Under the pieces are notes generated by a model that made no database searches, had not been told where the DNA came from, and saw nothing but the letters and a program-made list of their open reading frames with translations. The position numbers and the translations under genes were made by a program. A stretch of DNA of 64,000 bases. It comes from Glandiceps talaboti (taxonomy: Eukaryota; Hemichordata; Enteropneusta; Spengelidae). This document shows, in pieces, positions 35,398-49,073 of this stretch. Position 1 is the first letter of the stretch; each line of letters starts with the position of its first letter. The stretch covers positions 11,624,391-11,688,390 of the forward strand of contig NC_135564.1 of the NCBI RefSeq assembly GCF_964340395.1, written 5' to 3'.

Positions 35398-36749
35398 ACT
35401 TTTGAGAAATGATTTGCTGTCATCTGAGTGACATCATTTGTTGACCAGTGATTGAGAGAAGTTATTGAATACATCTTCTTTGCCATAAACTGGTCGACAG
35501 GATCCAAAGAGCTTCATTAACTTGGTTTCATGATATAAATATATTAAAAGATTTTGAAGCCGTTCAAGTGATGATATTTCATTCTTCAATTCCATATGGT
35601 TTGTGTAGAGAGACGAGAGAGGTTAAAACTGATATCAGTCCTATCTTTTTATCAATTGTGTACTGGTGTAGACTATAAAGAAGTCATAAACATAGCATTC
35701 TCTATGCTAACTTCATTCTGGACTGCATATACATGTAGTTGAGAGAAGTTATTTGATATCAGCTCTATCTTATCAATAATATATAAAGAAGTCATCAACA
35801 TACTGGTACATGTATTGTTTTCTTTCACTAACTCCATTCTGGTATCAATGTAAATGTACATAATACAAAATGTATTTGAGAGAGGTTATTACTGATATCA
35901 ACCCAATTACCTTATCAATACATGCATACTGGTATAGACTCTAAAGAAGTTATTTAACATTATTCTCATTGCTAACTTGATTCTGAAAAATGTGTGGATG
36001 TAAAAGGCATATGAGTGAGGTTATTACTGATATCAGCCCTAGTATCATATCATCAGCATTATCTTCAGGTGGAAGAAACTCAGTCACTGCCAACAATTTT
36101 TCTCCATTAACATTTTCATTGCATGATTGCTGATAAGTCATGCCAATGTACATGTATACCAGAGTCTCAATCCAGAATATCAAGAAAGGTTGTAGCGAGC
36201 ACTTTTTTTCGCCTTATCAATACATGTATACTGGTGTAACTTAGTTGACAGAAATCATTCATGTGATATAACATTCCCTTCTCCAACAACTACAAACTAT
36301 ATTAGTCTCTCTCATCTAGTTTCAACCTGTTGAGAGATGCAATTAATCATATCAGTCACGTACTTCGCATAGTGTCATTTGTACATCTTCCAGTCCAGTG
36401 AACTGACAATGATCAATACTTGTCTAGACAGAATTGACCTTTCTCTGCAGGCTGATGGTATTGATATTTTCATAAGTCCAACAATTTTATTGATGTCTTC
36501 TCTGTATTGATGTCTCTGTGGCGTCTTATTGCTGGATGTCAATAAACTGGTGTTAAAGTTGATACAGCCAGGTTTGTACATGTAGATAAAATTGAACAAA
36601 TTATTGACATGTGTAAATGTCAAAAGTACAATAAATATGTTAAGTAAAAGTATAATATACAATGTACATGATTGTATATTTGTATATAAAAGCCAGGCTT
36701 ATGTGTAATGGCAAATGTCTTACTTTTCTTGTACAGTACATATATGTAT
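35398..36749. other. No gene; imperfect repeats around ATATCAG motifs
   Basis: Loosely repeated text (GAGAGAAGTTATT, then GATATCAGC, CTTATCAATA-AT and CTGGTATAGACT) recurs every 100-130 bp from about 35625 to 36250, suggesting an old degenerate tandem array. No coding signal. Confidence 0.45.
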
Positions 36750-36935
36750 GGATGACTGTATGTACATGTATGTATGTATGTATACCGGTAGTACATAAAG
36801 GTATACATACATACATACATACATAATGCATGCATTTACAGTGTATGTATGTACGTACGTATGTATGTATGTATGTATGTATGTAACTACATACATACAA
36901 AATGCATGCATTTACAGTGTACATGTATATATACA
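36750..36935 (+). repeat. (ATGT)n/(ACAT)n microsatellite in mirrored blocks
   Basis: Blocks of ATGT units and their complement ACAT alternate (for example ACATACATACATACAT near 36800 and ATGTATGTATGTATGT near 36865), separated by TGCATGCATTTACAGTGTA. The opposed blocks could form hairpins. Confidence 0.85.
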
Positions 36936-37008
36936 TGGATATAAGTTATGTATATGACATTTGTGTGTGTGTGTGTGCGCGTGTGTTTGGTTGTGCACAT
37001 GAGCTCAA

Positions 37009-37034
37009 ATGGATGGATGGATGGATGGATGGAT
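37009..37034 (+). repeat. (ATGG)n microsatellite
   Basis: Six ATGG/GGAT units, after a (TG)n run at 36963-36985. Confidence 0.9.
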
Positions 37035-40000
37035 TATAGTAAGTGTATGTGAGTATTTTTTCATTCATCAATTGCAACCAGCTATGCTTTTAAAAGAGAC
37101 ATCTGATTCACCATTTATCAGGCTTTGGTGCAAATACCACTGTAATGTAAACGAGAACAGAAATGTGAGTCTGACATTTAACCTACTCTGATATATTGTC
37201 GTGTCATATAATAGTTGTACTGTAATAGAACAAACAAGTTCTTATATGAGAAATTGAGGATAAAAATAGATACATTCCACATTTATGCATCAATATCCAT
37301 GTACTAAGCTAATAAATTACGATTAAGATCTACATATTAAGTATGTAATCCATTTTATTTCTTGTATGATCTTGTCATGGTGTCCTTTTCATCATGGACA
37401 TATAACTTTATGTTAAAACTTTGGTATAGTCGAAGTGTAATCAGAAGTGTGTGATGTTTTTATATAAAATGTACATGGAAATAACTGTATTTACATGTAA
37501 GAATAAAGATGATAATAGACCCCATAAATGTTAATGGAGATCATCTACCATTTTAGAGTGCTACGGTGATAAAACCGATTCTCTCCTTGAAATTCTTGTA
37601 TTGAGAACAAATTGTAGGTTTAAAATTTAGTCATGGGCAGAATGAAGAAAAAGTCAGACTGAAAAAGCTCCCATCAATTTCTTTGAATTTTGACCTTATC
37701 TGACTTTAAATGACTAGATTTGACTTGATTGCCTACTCTGTAAAGAGTCGGAAATAAATTCAAGACTCTAGAAAAAGTAATTGTGACGTGTTGGAAAGAA
37801 AGTGATGTTTAAACTGCTGGTGACATTTTGCTACAAAGTGGTTACCATAGTCAAGTTAGAGATCTGTCTCTGTCAGGAAGATTCAATTTATGTTTTCTTT
37901 TGTAATGGATAGATTTATTAACACCCTCAGTATATAAAGTATCACTACCGATGGCTATACAATTTGTATGCGCATCAAGTTGCACTGTTCTATTGAATGT
38001 TAGGAAGGCATGCATCATAGCTTAGTAGATTAAACATGCCAGAGTTGATAGCTAATGAAATGACTGCTTTAGATATGGTGGACAAAGGGTACAAGAGCAT
38101 CGATCTTTTGCACTGGCAGATTTATAACTAACATCCCTTCTCAGACACTAATAATACTGAAAGTATCATTATGTACACATACACCTTACTTTTTTAAAAA
38201 ACTTTTAATTTAAACAAATTTTAAGCTACAAACCAATGCAAGCAAATAAAATGCATTCTACATGTAGGAGGGTTTTCTTCTTCTTCTTTTTCAAATGGTC
38301 ATGGCTTGAATTTAACTTTTGGGCTTGGTAATAAAATTTCTCCAAGTGAACTTGTCAGGTACAATTTCCCATTGATTTCCATTGATTTTAAGACTACCAC
38401 AGATTTTGCATTCAAGATACAATGTTGGTGGTCTGTACATGTATCCCTTTACAACTGCTAATTTCAAGCCTTTCATGTATGTTTTGTTGGCTTGCTGAAA
38501 CTTGCAAATTTTGGGTTTGCAAGCCTCGCTGCTGTCATTTGTTTCTGGATGGCTGAAAATATCAAGACTGGAATGACTATTATTCCCCTCCCCAGTCAAA
38601 CCTTCTATATACATTTTGTACATATACATGTAATATAAATGGGAACCTAGTAGGCAAGCTCAATGCTCTGCAGGTAATCCTCTGAGCTGAATAGAGTTTA
38701 GTAAGTATAAGGGGTTATTGTTTTATGCCAAAGTCTGTGTCAGGGGTAATAATCAAGAAGAACTTTGAGCAGTGTTGGAAAGCACTAATAGTATATAAAA
38801 ACTTCTTTTTATTTACGGTACTAGACACATGTACATCGATCATTTCATCAAATGATGGTTGGGATGAAACAAAATCTGATATCAGGAATATAAAATGAGG
38901 TGATATCCATGTTAATGTACTTGGTAAGTTGTCCACAATCTGATTTCATTCAAACCTTGCACAAATATGAATGAATGGAAAATAGATGTTAAATGTTTAT
39001 TAGATGTTGTTGTAATAATAGTTTGAATGACATTACTGTTAGATATATTTCAACTTCCACAACTGTTATATGCACTTTATAATCCTGTGGTCATCAAATT
39101 ACAGAGTTGTTGAAATACAATGAAAATGATCCAGTCATAATGGTCTACTTAAATTGACCAAAATGATAATTTCATGGGTTTTATCGTAAAGGTTAAACAC
39201 AACCTTATTAATGATGTTGATATAATGGTATGTCGTATTGAATTTAAAAAACTGTCAATAGATATATTTTGCCTCCCACAACTGTTTTTTTATGCCCTGT
39301 AATAATAGCATGTATTACCCTGTGGTCTGTATGTCATTTATCAAATTACAATAAAACAAATGAATGATATAGTTACAATGTTCTGCTAAATATGATACCA
39401 AAAATGATATTTCATTGATTTTCTGATAAAGGTTAGATAATTTATTACTATGCTTTTAAGAGAGAAAAAAACATTTACATGATCATAAAGATAAAATATC
39501 ACTGTGATACTTAGTGATACACTGTGATATAGATAGAATAGAAACTTATAAAATGTACCAGAACAGTAGATAATTTTTTTATGGGAACTTTGATTTTAAG
39601 GTCCAAAATAAGTAACACCTTTAAACCTGACTTGGCAGCAACTGGGACATTTCACTGATCAAGCAGCTACTGGTATATTTGGCTACAATGGTTCATTTAC
39701 TGAATCAGATATATTTTTAGCACAACTGAACTGAAGTTTTTGGTCATCATCGTGTTCAGGATAACTTCACAATGCCAGATAATCATACCATATTACACAT
39801 GTTATGTGTACAAAATAGCAGAGCTGCCATCAAAATACCGGTAGAGTGTGATGTTGTATGTCAAGTGACGTGTTCTCCATGGGTCCGATTGTTTTGAAAA
39901 GCTTGCCGTTCTTCCAAAAATTACACTGCAAACAGCTTAAACTGTTGCAGAGTGTGAAGTTTATAAGAACCGACATTGTTGCAAAGTAGTATTCCGACAC

Positions 40001-42400
40001 AATGTTAGTAGCGTGAGTGTGTTTTACAGCAGAATTTCCATTTATAAACATGTATTCCTCACAAGTAAATGTTGATTTTGATGTACAGAAATGTTCGTTT
40101 TGTTTCTGCATGTCAAAATGGTTCCAGGTTGATTTCAGTCAATATGACAAAAGAGTTCTGGGTCAATTTCGGTTAGTACTGGAATATGCGGACAGCTACA
40201 ACATCATCACTTTCTCCATTGAAAACAAGATTGCATAACTGGGTGGTCCAATATACCGTTACTCGACATATACTAAAAGACAAATAGCCACAAGAAAACA
40301 ATGATAGGTACATATAAGTAAAACTGTGAATACTGCTCAGCCTTGAACCAGACACGATTAGAAATATGGTTAAATAGTTTGGCCATGCTTCACATAATTA
40401 ATATTTATGAAATAACTAAAATTATAGCTTTTCATTAACTTTATGAAATTATATCCTGAGATACAACTATTTGATGTTTTATAACACACCATTTTGATTT
40501 AGATGGTTTACAGCACAGTTATACATGTATACATGTAATGTTGACAGAGCTAAGATGCAGCCTGTGTTATTTTCAACAGAAAAATGAAGTAATTCAATTT
40601 CCATAAAATCAAATAAGACACGAGTCATACACAATGATTGGATTTTATATTAAATTTGCATTTTGTATGAATATCAATTTTGCACATAGATCAAATATGG
40701 TTTGGTTCAATATAAAATTATCTTTGGCATGAATATGACTATTTCATGTACATGTATTGAATATTAGTAAATAGTATATTGTGTATTTCATTTATGGAAA
40801 ATAAGATCAAATTCATTTATAGCAAGACTTCATATTTGCATTATAGATAATTTGGTACAGACATATGCTGGATGAAATTAAAAGTTTTATTGTAAGTTTT
40901 AATTTAAGAATGACTTAATATAAATCATTGTAACCACTGCTCATATTCTACCTTAAAAAAATCAAGTCTGTTCTTTTGTTAAATGTCCTTGTGAGTATAC
41001 ATTTGTAAATTACCTCACATAATTGCTTAGAGATCGTATGCAATTTAAAATAAAAGGGATCTAAAACGCACCAAATTGAAATGAATTGTTTCCCCAGGCA
41101 TACATTTAGATCAGTTAATAGACAGTGTGATGCACTGTGAATTAGGTGTTAATAGTTTTCAATTTACTCGCTTGCCGATGAAAATTACCAATTTGGTCAT
41201 GGTTGATGAAAAAACATATATTGCCTGGCAACATGTGCAGATGACGCATGAATTGTCTATTGAACTGGAGAAATGTCAAGCCCTGTGGATGAGTTCATTT
41301 GGTATTGTATGTAACATCTGTGTGTATTTATTCAACATTTACACAGGTGGATTTCAAAGGTTTTCTCATGCCCTTTGCTCTGCATTACATTACATTGATG
41401 AAGATAATATCAAGAGTATAATGTGTATATGCATGAACTGAATAACTTCAGGGAAATTAAATAGTAAACTTTTAAGATGAAAATCAAGATGACTGAAATT
41501 AATGAGCTTGATAAATAGGATTATTATATTATGTTCTTAGATAGATAAAAAAGATATTAGGTTTAGTACTTGTGATAACAAATCACATGCACCATTTTTT
41601 TTACTTGAATGTGGTACTTATTAGATTCAGTAGCTCTTTCACCATAAACTATATGTACACAGCACAGAAATATCAAAATATATCTTCTTGCCAATATTAT
41701 CACTTTTTCTTTAATTTTGACAAATATTTATTAAGTTAATTTTATGATGTTAGGGAATGACAGGAGGAGGATATTTACCTAGATCATGGTTATGAACTGC
41801 ATTACAGTTCATGTAATACAAACATAGCTAGGACAGTACAATTGCAGTGAACTGACTTTAGGCATGACATACTGTAAAGTGCATACCTTTTAATGATGTT
41901 TGATCATGAAAACTGAGGAAGAATAATAGTACCCTTATTAATGAATTTTGTTATCTGAACTGACAATTAAGATGAATTATCTATCAGATTGAGTAGACAA
42001 TAATTGATGTCTCAAGAAATTTCTAAATGATATGACTGTGGCGGTACACATTCACATGGTAATTATTAGCATTAAATTTCTTTATTCAGGATGAAACTCA
42101 ATAAGTATCACAAACAAGTCAATGCATTGAGGGATTGGCTTCTTTCCATTGAGGCCCTTGTTTAAATATCTTGATTGTCCCCAAAAGATTGACCAATTCA
42201 AATTGTTGCTCCAATTTGTAGCAATTTTAGAAAAAAATAATAAAAAAGTAAAAGTTGTGCATTGTGGATAATAAACATAAGCTGTTATTCATTGATGTCA
42301 CAAGGAAAGTAAATTTAACTGAAATTAACATTACATTTAAAAATTCATCCCAAATGAGAGTTTATAGACCAAAAAAGTAGGTTTAAGGTACACATGTATT
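37035..42400. other. Mostly gene-free; one coding-like ORF and a lone element end
   Basis: Apart from the minus-strand ORF at 38312-38629, it holds a solitary TAGCACAACTGAACTG end at about 39718 (same as the 896-bp element) and open frames on both strands at 39830-40238 that I could not support as exons. Confidence 0.5.
38312..38629 (-). CDS. Coding-like ORF or terminal exon, unknown family
   Basis: A minus-strand frame of 105 codons with balanced, protein-like composition. It is best read as an exon starting after the acceptor-like TTGATATTTTCAG (about 38557), giving about 80 codons that contain SHPETNDSSEACKPKICKFQ, a YRPPTLYLECKICGSL segment with a CxxC pair, and an end at FTWRNFITKPKS then TAA. 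No family recognised and no clear poly(A) signal nearby. It could be an old retrocopy fragment. Confidence 0.28.
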   Translation of the reverse strand: MYMYKMYIEGLTGEGNNSHSSLDIFSHPETNDSSEACKPKICKFQQANKTYMKGLKLAVVKGYMYRPPTLYLECKICGSLKINGNQWEIVPDKFTWRNFITKPKS

Positions 42401-43060
42401 ATAATCAGGAGTTGTGTCTGTAGTTTGTGATGGTGAACAGGACTAGCATAACCAGAAGTTATGTCTATAGTTTGTAGTGGTGAACAGGACTGGCATAACC
42501 AGGCGCTGTGTCTGTAGTTTGTGGTGGTGAACATGACTAGCATAACCTGGAGCTGTATCTGTAGTTTTTGATGGTGAACAGGACTTGCATAATCTGAAGG
42601 TATGTCTGTAGTTTGTGATGGTGAAAAGGAATGGCATAACCTGGAGCTTTATCTGTAGTTTGTGATGGTGAACAGGACTGGCATAACCTGGAGCTGTGTC
42701 TGTAGTTTGTGGTGGTTAACACGACTCGCATAACCTGGAGCTGTGTCTGTAGTTTGTGATGGTGAACAGGACTGGCGTAACCTGGAACTGTGTCTGTAGT
42801 TTGTGGTGGTGAGCAGGACTGGCATAACCAGGAGTTGTGTCTGTAGTTTGTGATGGTGAACAGGACTGGCATAACCAGGAGTTGTGTCTAATTTGTGATG
42901 ATGAACAGTACTGGCATAACCAGGATTTTTGTCTGTAATTTGTGATGATGAACAGTACTGGCATAACCAGGAGTTGTGTCTGTAGTTTGTGGTGGTGAAC
43001 ACAACTAGCATAACCTGGAGTTGTATCTGAAGTTTGTGATGGTGAACAGGACTGGCATAA
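42401..43060 (+). repeat. 47-bp minisatellite, about 14 copies
   Basis: Unit GACTGGCATAACCTGGAGCT then GTGTCTGTAGTTTGTGATGG and TGAACAG, with point variants (AGAAGTT, AGGCGCTG, TGGTGG) marking individual units. The minus strand is open in all frames because 47 is not a multiple of three and the unit lacks stops there; this is not a gene. A three-unit piece recurs at 47185-47315. Confidence 0.93.
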
Positions 43061-45541
43061 TGTGGACCTACTCCATTTAAGTCAATGTATGTGTAGTTGA
43101 TGTGTAAGTAAATGATTCTGTCTATCTGTACATGTGTGCCATCTGATTGTCCATGTAACCAGCTACACTTAATACATAAAATTCCACTTTGTTGCTTATC
43201 AGAAACAGTACATCTAAATGTTGGATATCTATGAAATGTCTAGGTAAGTCAATGATAACAGTAATGACTGAAGTTGATAAAGGTAATTTTTTTTATATGG
43301 TTAGCTAGAGGAGATGACGAAATAATTTTAATTTGATAATATGCCGTAATATTTGATCAGTTCATATGAGGTAAATTGCTTAGTGCAGGGGAAATTGGGG
43401 ATTACAGACAATTTGTGTCCTCTGGCAATTTAGGGTCATTTGTATACAGCACATCGAACAAAGTTTTAGTAATGCCTGAGGCAATTGGTTACAGTAATGG
43501 TCTGTCTGTCTAACTCTACATGTACATGTATGTGTATGTTCATCAGTCTTTTTGTGAAGTACAAAATATAGGTAAAGTCCACATGTACCTAGATGACTTC
43601 CCCAAGTATATGACCAAGGTCCCATCACAATTATTGTACATGTACATGTATAAGATAGGGAAATAGCCAGTTCTAAAAACTTACTAAGATATTATGTGCA
43701 TAGTGCAACAAAGTTAAGAATAGCTGACATTTTGGGAATAACCTTTCCTGAGCTGAATCCTCACACTGAAGTATTGGAAAGACGTAATGATTGATAGTAC
43801 TAGACTTACACCAGTACTGTCTTTTCTACATTGTATGTGCATGTAGAAAGCAAATATTGCCATAATTCTACAAACTAAAAATGCACATGTTTTTGAATCT
43901 AGTATTTAATCATCATCTTTATACCTGTACATGTATACATTTGCATGTATGTTCTGAGAACCAGGTACATTCTAAATCTCAGTTGGCAATCAATCATTTA
44001 CATCCATCAAGTCATCCTTGATTTTTATGTACCATCTGCGCTATCGACTTTAAATCCCCAATGTCCCCCATAACCAATTCATGAGCAATCTTGTACATAT
44101 CAGGTATAATATAACAGAATAAAATAACATGTGAGTGCAATTGTGGGTAGTTGGGATATTTGCTTGCAGTTGTCTGTGGCCATACTTTCATGAGTGGAGC
44201 AACAGAAAATACTGCTAGCATGAGTGCTAATTATGTAATACCCATGATTTCTCACTCCTGAACTAACTTGGCATGTGGTCCTGTTATGCTTGTGCAAAAA
44301 ATGTAAATGTGCAAGCATCCACTTTCATTTATAAAGCTTGGTCGTCTGCTCATATGTATATCATTTCCAACATTTGTATGCAGTAATGTGTTCAGTATTT
44401 CACTGCTTTACAAATATCACTAGAATGTGCGCACACTGGCACAACCAATCTTTAGTACATATCAGGCACAGTTTTATTACTCCTTCGTATAATCCCGAAA
44501 ACAATCTACATAATAAGATCAAGCAATGAAGTTGGATTGAAAATAGAACCTTATAATTTACATGTACCTGATGAATTATTGAATGTTTTGTAGACGGTAC
44601 ATATAAAATGTTAGAAATCACAATGAAAGTCAGAAAGAAACTTTGAACTATTTGTTTTATTATTAAAGTTTTATCAAATTTCAGCAATAAATGATAAGTT
44701 TTGCTCAGATATGCACTCGTGGGGTGGCCATCATATAATCAGCTATGTTGTGATCTTGTCTAATCATGACATACCGGTAGAGGCAGCATGAATTTTTTTT
44801 TAATTATTTCGCCAGATTGGATATTGTAGGGTTAGTTGTGTCATGAGAAACAGATTTAAGTAAAGTCACCCAAAGCAATTACAGGCAATACTGTTCCATC
44901 AAGTTTTGTGTCAGCGTAGAATCAGCATGTTTGTTTTGTGGTGACAGTGTGCTTACTGTAATCTACATTTTGTCGATGTCCCCTGTCAGGATGATTGAAA
45001 TTCAAACGATGTGGTGCAATTGGTCAAACAAATGCATGTCTATGCACTACATTATTTCCAACTCACTGAGATAATAGGGTTTGTTAAAACATGTCTTGAA
45101 TTACTAAATACATGTTACCACTTGTCACTGAATGGTTGCAATAATTGGAAAGACAGGCTGCAGATTTGTTTTGCAGATTATACTGAACAGAAGCTTACAA
45201 CTTGTGCAGAAAGGTTTATTACAAAGTTCTGTACATTGCATGTAGTTCATCCACTACATCAAAATAACACCAAAGATTGTTCAATCAAATGAGTATCACT
45301 ATTAATAGGTATTTTTTGCATGTTATTAGATATTAAGTGTTGTTACATGTAGTTACTTTCTAAGACTGGGGGAACAACATCTTTAGATCAAGTGACATTG
45401 ATAGAATGGTAACTGGGCAATAACAGAAAAGGCTTCCATCACTTAAATAAGTGAAATTTCCATCACTCTTTGTCACATAGGAGTTTGTTAATTGTGAAAT
45501 ACACCAACAAAAACCAAATGGTTCATAGAATGGTAAAGGAG
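43061..45541. other. No clear gene
   Basis: A short segment at 43203-43243 sits between a strong acceptor (TTTGTTGCTTATCAG) and a strong donor (CTAG|GTAAGTC) and is open in one frame, but 41 nt is too little to call an exon. Otherwise nothing. Confidence 0.45.
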
Positions 45542-45930
45542 GGTAAATCATCAGGACATTGCCTAAATGATGAATACATGGTAAAATTTAGCAAACCACC
45601 TAGGAAGGTCATTGACCAAATGTTCTAAAACCATGGTAAATATTGGCAAATTCCCTAGGCAAGATATTGAAAAAATTATTAATAACAAGGAAATATATAA
45701 GTCATGTAGTTGGCAAACCATCTAGGCAGGACATTGGCCAAATGGGTAAATACCATGGGCATTATAGTTAGCAAACCATCTAGACGGGATATTATCCAAA
45801 TGGTTGAGACCATGGTGAAAGTTAGCACATCATCTAGGCAGCACGTTCACCACTTGGCTAATAACACAGGGTAAAAGTTAGCTAACCACCAAGACAGGAC
45901 ATTGACCAGATGGTTAAGACCATGGTCAAG
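45542..45930 (+). repeat. Degenerate tandem array, units about 58-66 bp, about 6 copies
   Basis: Consensus wording GGTAAAAGTTAGCAAACCAT then CTAGGCAGGACATTGACCAA and ATGGTTAAGACCAT recurs with heavy divergence. Non-coding. Confidence 0.8.
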
Positions 45931-47184
45931 AAACAAATCCTGAAGATGCCTTTTGAGTCTACTCTTGTAAGTATTACAAATTCATTAGAGTGGTTAAGGA
46001 CAGAAGGAGATCTCATGGGATGATTGAGTTATCTGTAAGTGTTATCTCTAGTTGTACTAAATGTAAGGGGGGTTTCCCAAAAGCAATTAGCATCAATCTC
46101 GCAGCCAATTTCCTGTCCTGTGATAATACTGTTTAATGGCAACATCATAGTCCCTATCTTTTGTCTGCTCTCTGGGGATCAATGAGTGATCAGGTAATGG
46201 CATCTGCAAATGACTTGTGCAGTATGAAAAATGCATGTGTGATTACCATCTTTGACCTGCTTGGTACCCACCTCTGACAACCTGTGGATTAATGTAGAAT
46301 TCTCAGATGACTTTCCTTAATCAAAAAACAAATTGTTTCTTTTTTGTTTTAACATTGAACATGGATGAATTCTAAAGTGAATGGTTGTGTTCATTACAGC
46401 TGAAGACAATTTATGCTTGGGAGAACTTGCAGTCAATGTTGTTTGAGATCATAAATTTTAGATAATTTATTAAGTCGTAAAAGTAGGCAGACTGCTGGTG
46501 CCAATTTGAGAGTGCTGTCTCCATTTTTAGCCTGACTGAACTAAGGTTTAGTAGTACTATACTCATGGTGAAGTGTGTTACAACGTAAATGACACCTAGG
46601 CTGATTGCACCATAGCTAAATGAAGTGTGATCACATGATTTTCATTCAGAAATTGTAGAAACTATTGGGCAGATTTGTTTTGTACTTGATGGGGATGTTC
46701 CATGATGGGTGTCTACCCACTGTAACACTGATAATGTGATCAATTTGAGTAACAATGACAATACTGTAAATGAGTTGCAGTATATTCAGTTGTACTGCAA
46801 CACCATTGGCACTATTTTTGCATGTTAAAAGATGGGCAATACCAAATCTTAGCAGGCCATAACATAAATCTGCACCTGGTGTTTCATATTTTTATGGCTA
46901 CTTATTTGCTAATGAAAATTATATGATGAAAATTACAGGCAGGATTTCCATGACAGTGTGTGATTTATCCGTGCAAAAATATTAAATCCACAACATAAAA
47001 AACATTTAATATATGATTCATCAGGTTTTGATTACTGTAAAGCCAGAAAATGAAAATCGGGTTTTATTTTCAATTTACAGAATTATACACATTATTACCT
47101 GTCAGAATTCATTACATGTACTCTGCTGTGAGTGAGAGATATTGATTGTGTTTTTTTTTCAACTTCAAGATCTTGAATCTTACA
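45931..47184. other. Gene-free AT-rich DNA
   Basis: No supported gene or repeat family. Confidence 0.5.
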
Positions 47185-47315
47185 GCATAACCAGAAGTTG
47201 TCTATAGTTTGTAGTGGTGAACAGGACTGGCATAACCAGGCGTTGTGTCTGTAGTTTGTGGTGGTGAACATGACTAGCATAACCTGGAGCTGTATCTGTA
47301 GTTTGTGATGGTGAA
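47185..47315 (+). repeat. Displaced three-unit segment of the 47-bp minisatellite
   Basis: Matches 42446-42579 almost base for base, including the same order of variant units (AGAAGTT, then AGGCG-TGTG with TGGTGGTGAACATGACTAG, then AGCTGTATCTG). Flanking DNA is unrelated, so a block of the array was copied about 4.7 kb away. Confidence 0.88.
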
Positions 47316-47633
47316 TGTATACTTTGTGTGGGTATAGTAAGGTAAAAATACAATGATAAATCTACTTTTAGGTTTTGAAAACCAGCTCAGTGGCTTTTTC
47401 AACCAACATATCCTTGAAGAGGAAAACTGATATTGTATGTATGTATGTGTACATGTACATGTATATAGTATAATCAATGATGATGGTCAAATACATACAT
47501 TAGACATCCTTGCAAAAGGAGTCTGTTTTTGTACTCGATTTTCTGTGCTTTGTAAAGCGCATTGTGATAGTTATATGGAATGCGCTATATAAGAAAATTT
47601 GATTAGATAAGATTAGATTAGATTTTATTAAAC

Positions 47634-47650
47634 ATACATACATACATACA

Positions 47651-47682
<32 letters not shown>

Positions 47683-47714
47683 CATACATACATACATATA
47701 TACACATGCATACA

Positions 47715-47748
<34 letters not shown>

Positions 47749-47772
47749 CACATACATACATACATACATACA

Positions 47773-47804
<32 letters not shown>

Positions 47805-47956
47805 CATACATACATACATATATACACATGCATACATACATTACATACTTACATACATGTGTACGTACTGTACATTTGTGCGTACATGCATGCATATGTG
47901 ATGATGTAAGTACATACGTACGTACGTACGTTCGTACATACATACATACATGTACA

Positions 47957-47987
<31 letters not shown>

Positions 47988-48092
47988 GTACATACAAACA
48001 TACATACATACATAATTACATACATGTACGTATGTACGTACATGGATATAAGCACATACATGCATGCATACATGTATGTACATACATACATA
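47634..48092 (+). repeat. (ACAT)n microsatellite cluster
   Basis: Long ACAT/TACA runs interrupted by ATATACACATGC and related words, then mirrored TACGTACGTACG and ATGTACAT blocks. Several long Met-Tyr-Val-Cys open frames on both strands are products of the repeat and not genes. Confidence 0.93.
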
Positions 48093-48887
48093 CATTTGAT
48101 ATAATGACTTGCACATTTGTACATTGGAAGTTGTATTGATAGTGATGATTTGTAAAAAAAAAAGTCCCTAAAGAAGTATTTAATACAGATGTTTTGAGAT
48201 CTTTATCAATGTTTAGCACATATGGATCGCTAAGTGAATGAAGATAACTTTAGTTTTACAAATAAGTACTTTAAAGTTATATTTCATGTCATGTATCTTT
48301 TTTCGTTGTATATCTTTATTCTCGTATGAACACTTATATGCTAACGTCATATAGGACACATTACAATCCAACTCTGCTGGAACAACCAAATATTGTACTT
48401 AATGTGAGTGTATTACCTGTGGGTAATATTTCACCTCATCCAATAATAGGTAACATGTAGCTTTTAGTCATGCTACGTTATACATAGAAATGATGTATTT
48501 TTCTATTAGCCTATATTTGATTTTTTTTTTTAAAATAAAAAATCCTTTCAATCACAGAATATCACAACCATTTATGTACACTGATTTACATTTATTTTGC
48601 TTAGAGTATAGCCTGCAAACCATGTACATTTACTCACTACAGGGCTAGACGTACTTAATCTCATAAAACACAGTAATATATGAAATTGCTTTTAGGCTCA
48701 AATTTATCATACCTGACTTGTTGTACTAACTGTTTCTGTTAGTAATTTATATAATTGGAAATATTACATATATAGCTTTGAGAGGGAAATACAATCATGG
48801 TCTTTGCTAGTAATTTGTGATCATAATACCTCAGTGGATTCATTTCCCCAGATTACAACTTTATACATTTTTGGCTGGGATTTTCAG
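48093..48887. other. No clear gene
   Basis: AT-rich. The polypyrimidine stretch leading to the candidate exon at 48888 lies at its end. Confidence 0.5.
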
Positions 48888-49073
48888 TGTCACTGACTTC
48901 ATACAAACCGGAGGTCGCGGAGACAAGCTTCTTGTGTGTGTCCTCCATTTTAGTCAGCTGTTTATCACACTCATGATCATGCACACATTTGTTTTACTTG
49001 AGACCATGACCCATGATGTCTTAACATGGTGTCACCTGTTTGTTGGAAATCCTAAGTCAACTGTCGAATGTTG
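48888..49073 (+). CDS. Candidate internal exon (186 nt) with hydrophobic segment
   Basis: Acceptor TTTTTGGCTGGGATTTTCAG ends at 48887; donor TTG|GTAAGAT begins at 49074. Exactly one frame is open between them. The peptide begins VTDFIQTGGRGDKLLVCVLH, continues with a long hydrophobic stretch able to span a membrane (FITLMIMHTFVLL), and ends VGNPKSTVEC. One leftover base at the start and two at the end make it a symmetric exon. Its trailing TG plus the leading C of 57595-57654 would give TGC (Cys), so the two are phase-compatible. CpG words (GGTCGCGGAG) are unusual for the area. Family unknown. Confidence 0.36.

Noticed and set aside
39830-40238. Overlapping open frames on both strands with raised CpG
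   Set aside because: Neither strand shows a clear splice or start context; could not choose between them.
42337-43011. Series of minus-strand ORFs up to 120 codons with repeated HHHKLQT-like text
   Set aside because: Product of the stop-free 47-bp minisatellite, open in all three frames; no start or splice context.
43203-43243. 41-nt microexon
   Set aside because: Good splice signals but too short to show coding character; no matching neighbours.
47500-48140. Long Met-Tyr-Val-Cys and His-Thr-Tyr-Ile open frames on both strands
   Set aside because: Translation of (ACAT)n; periodic and present in several frames at once.
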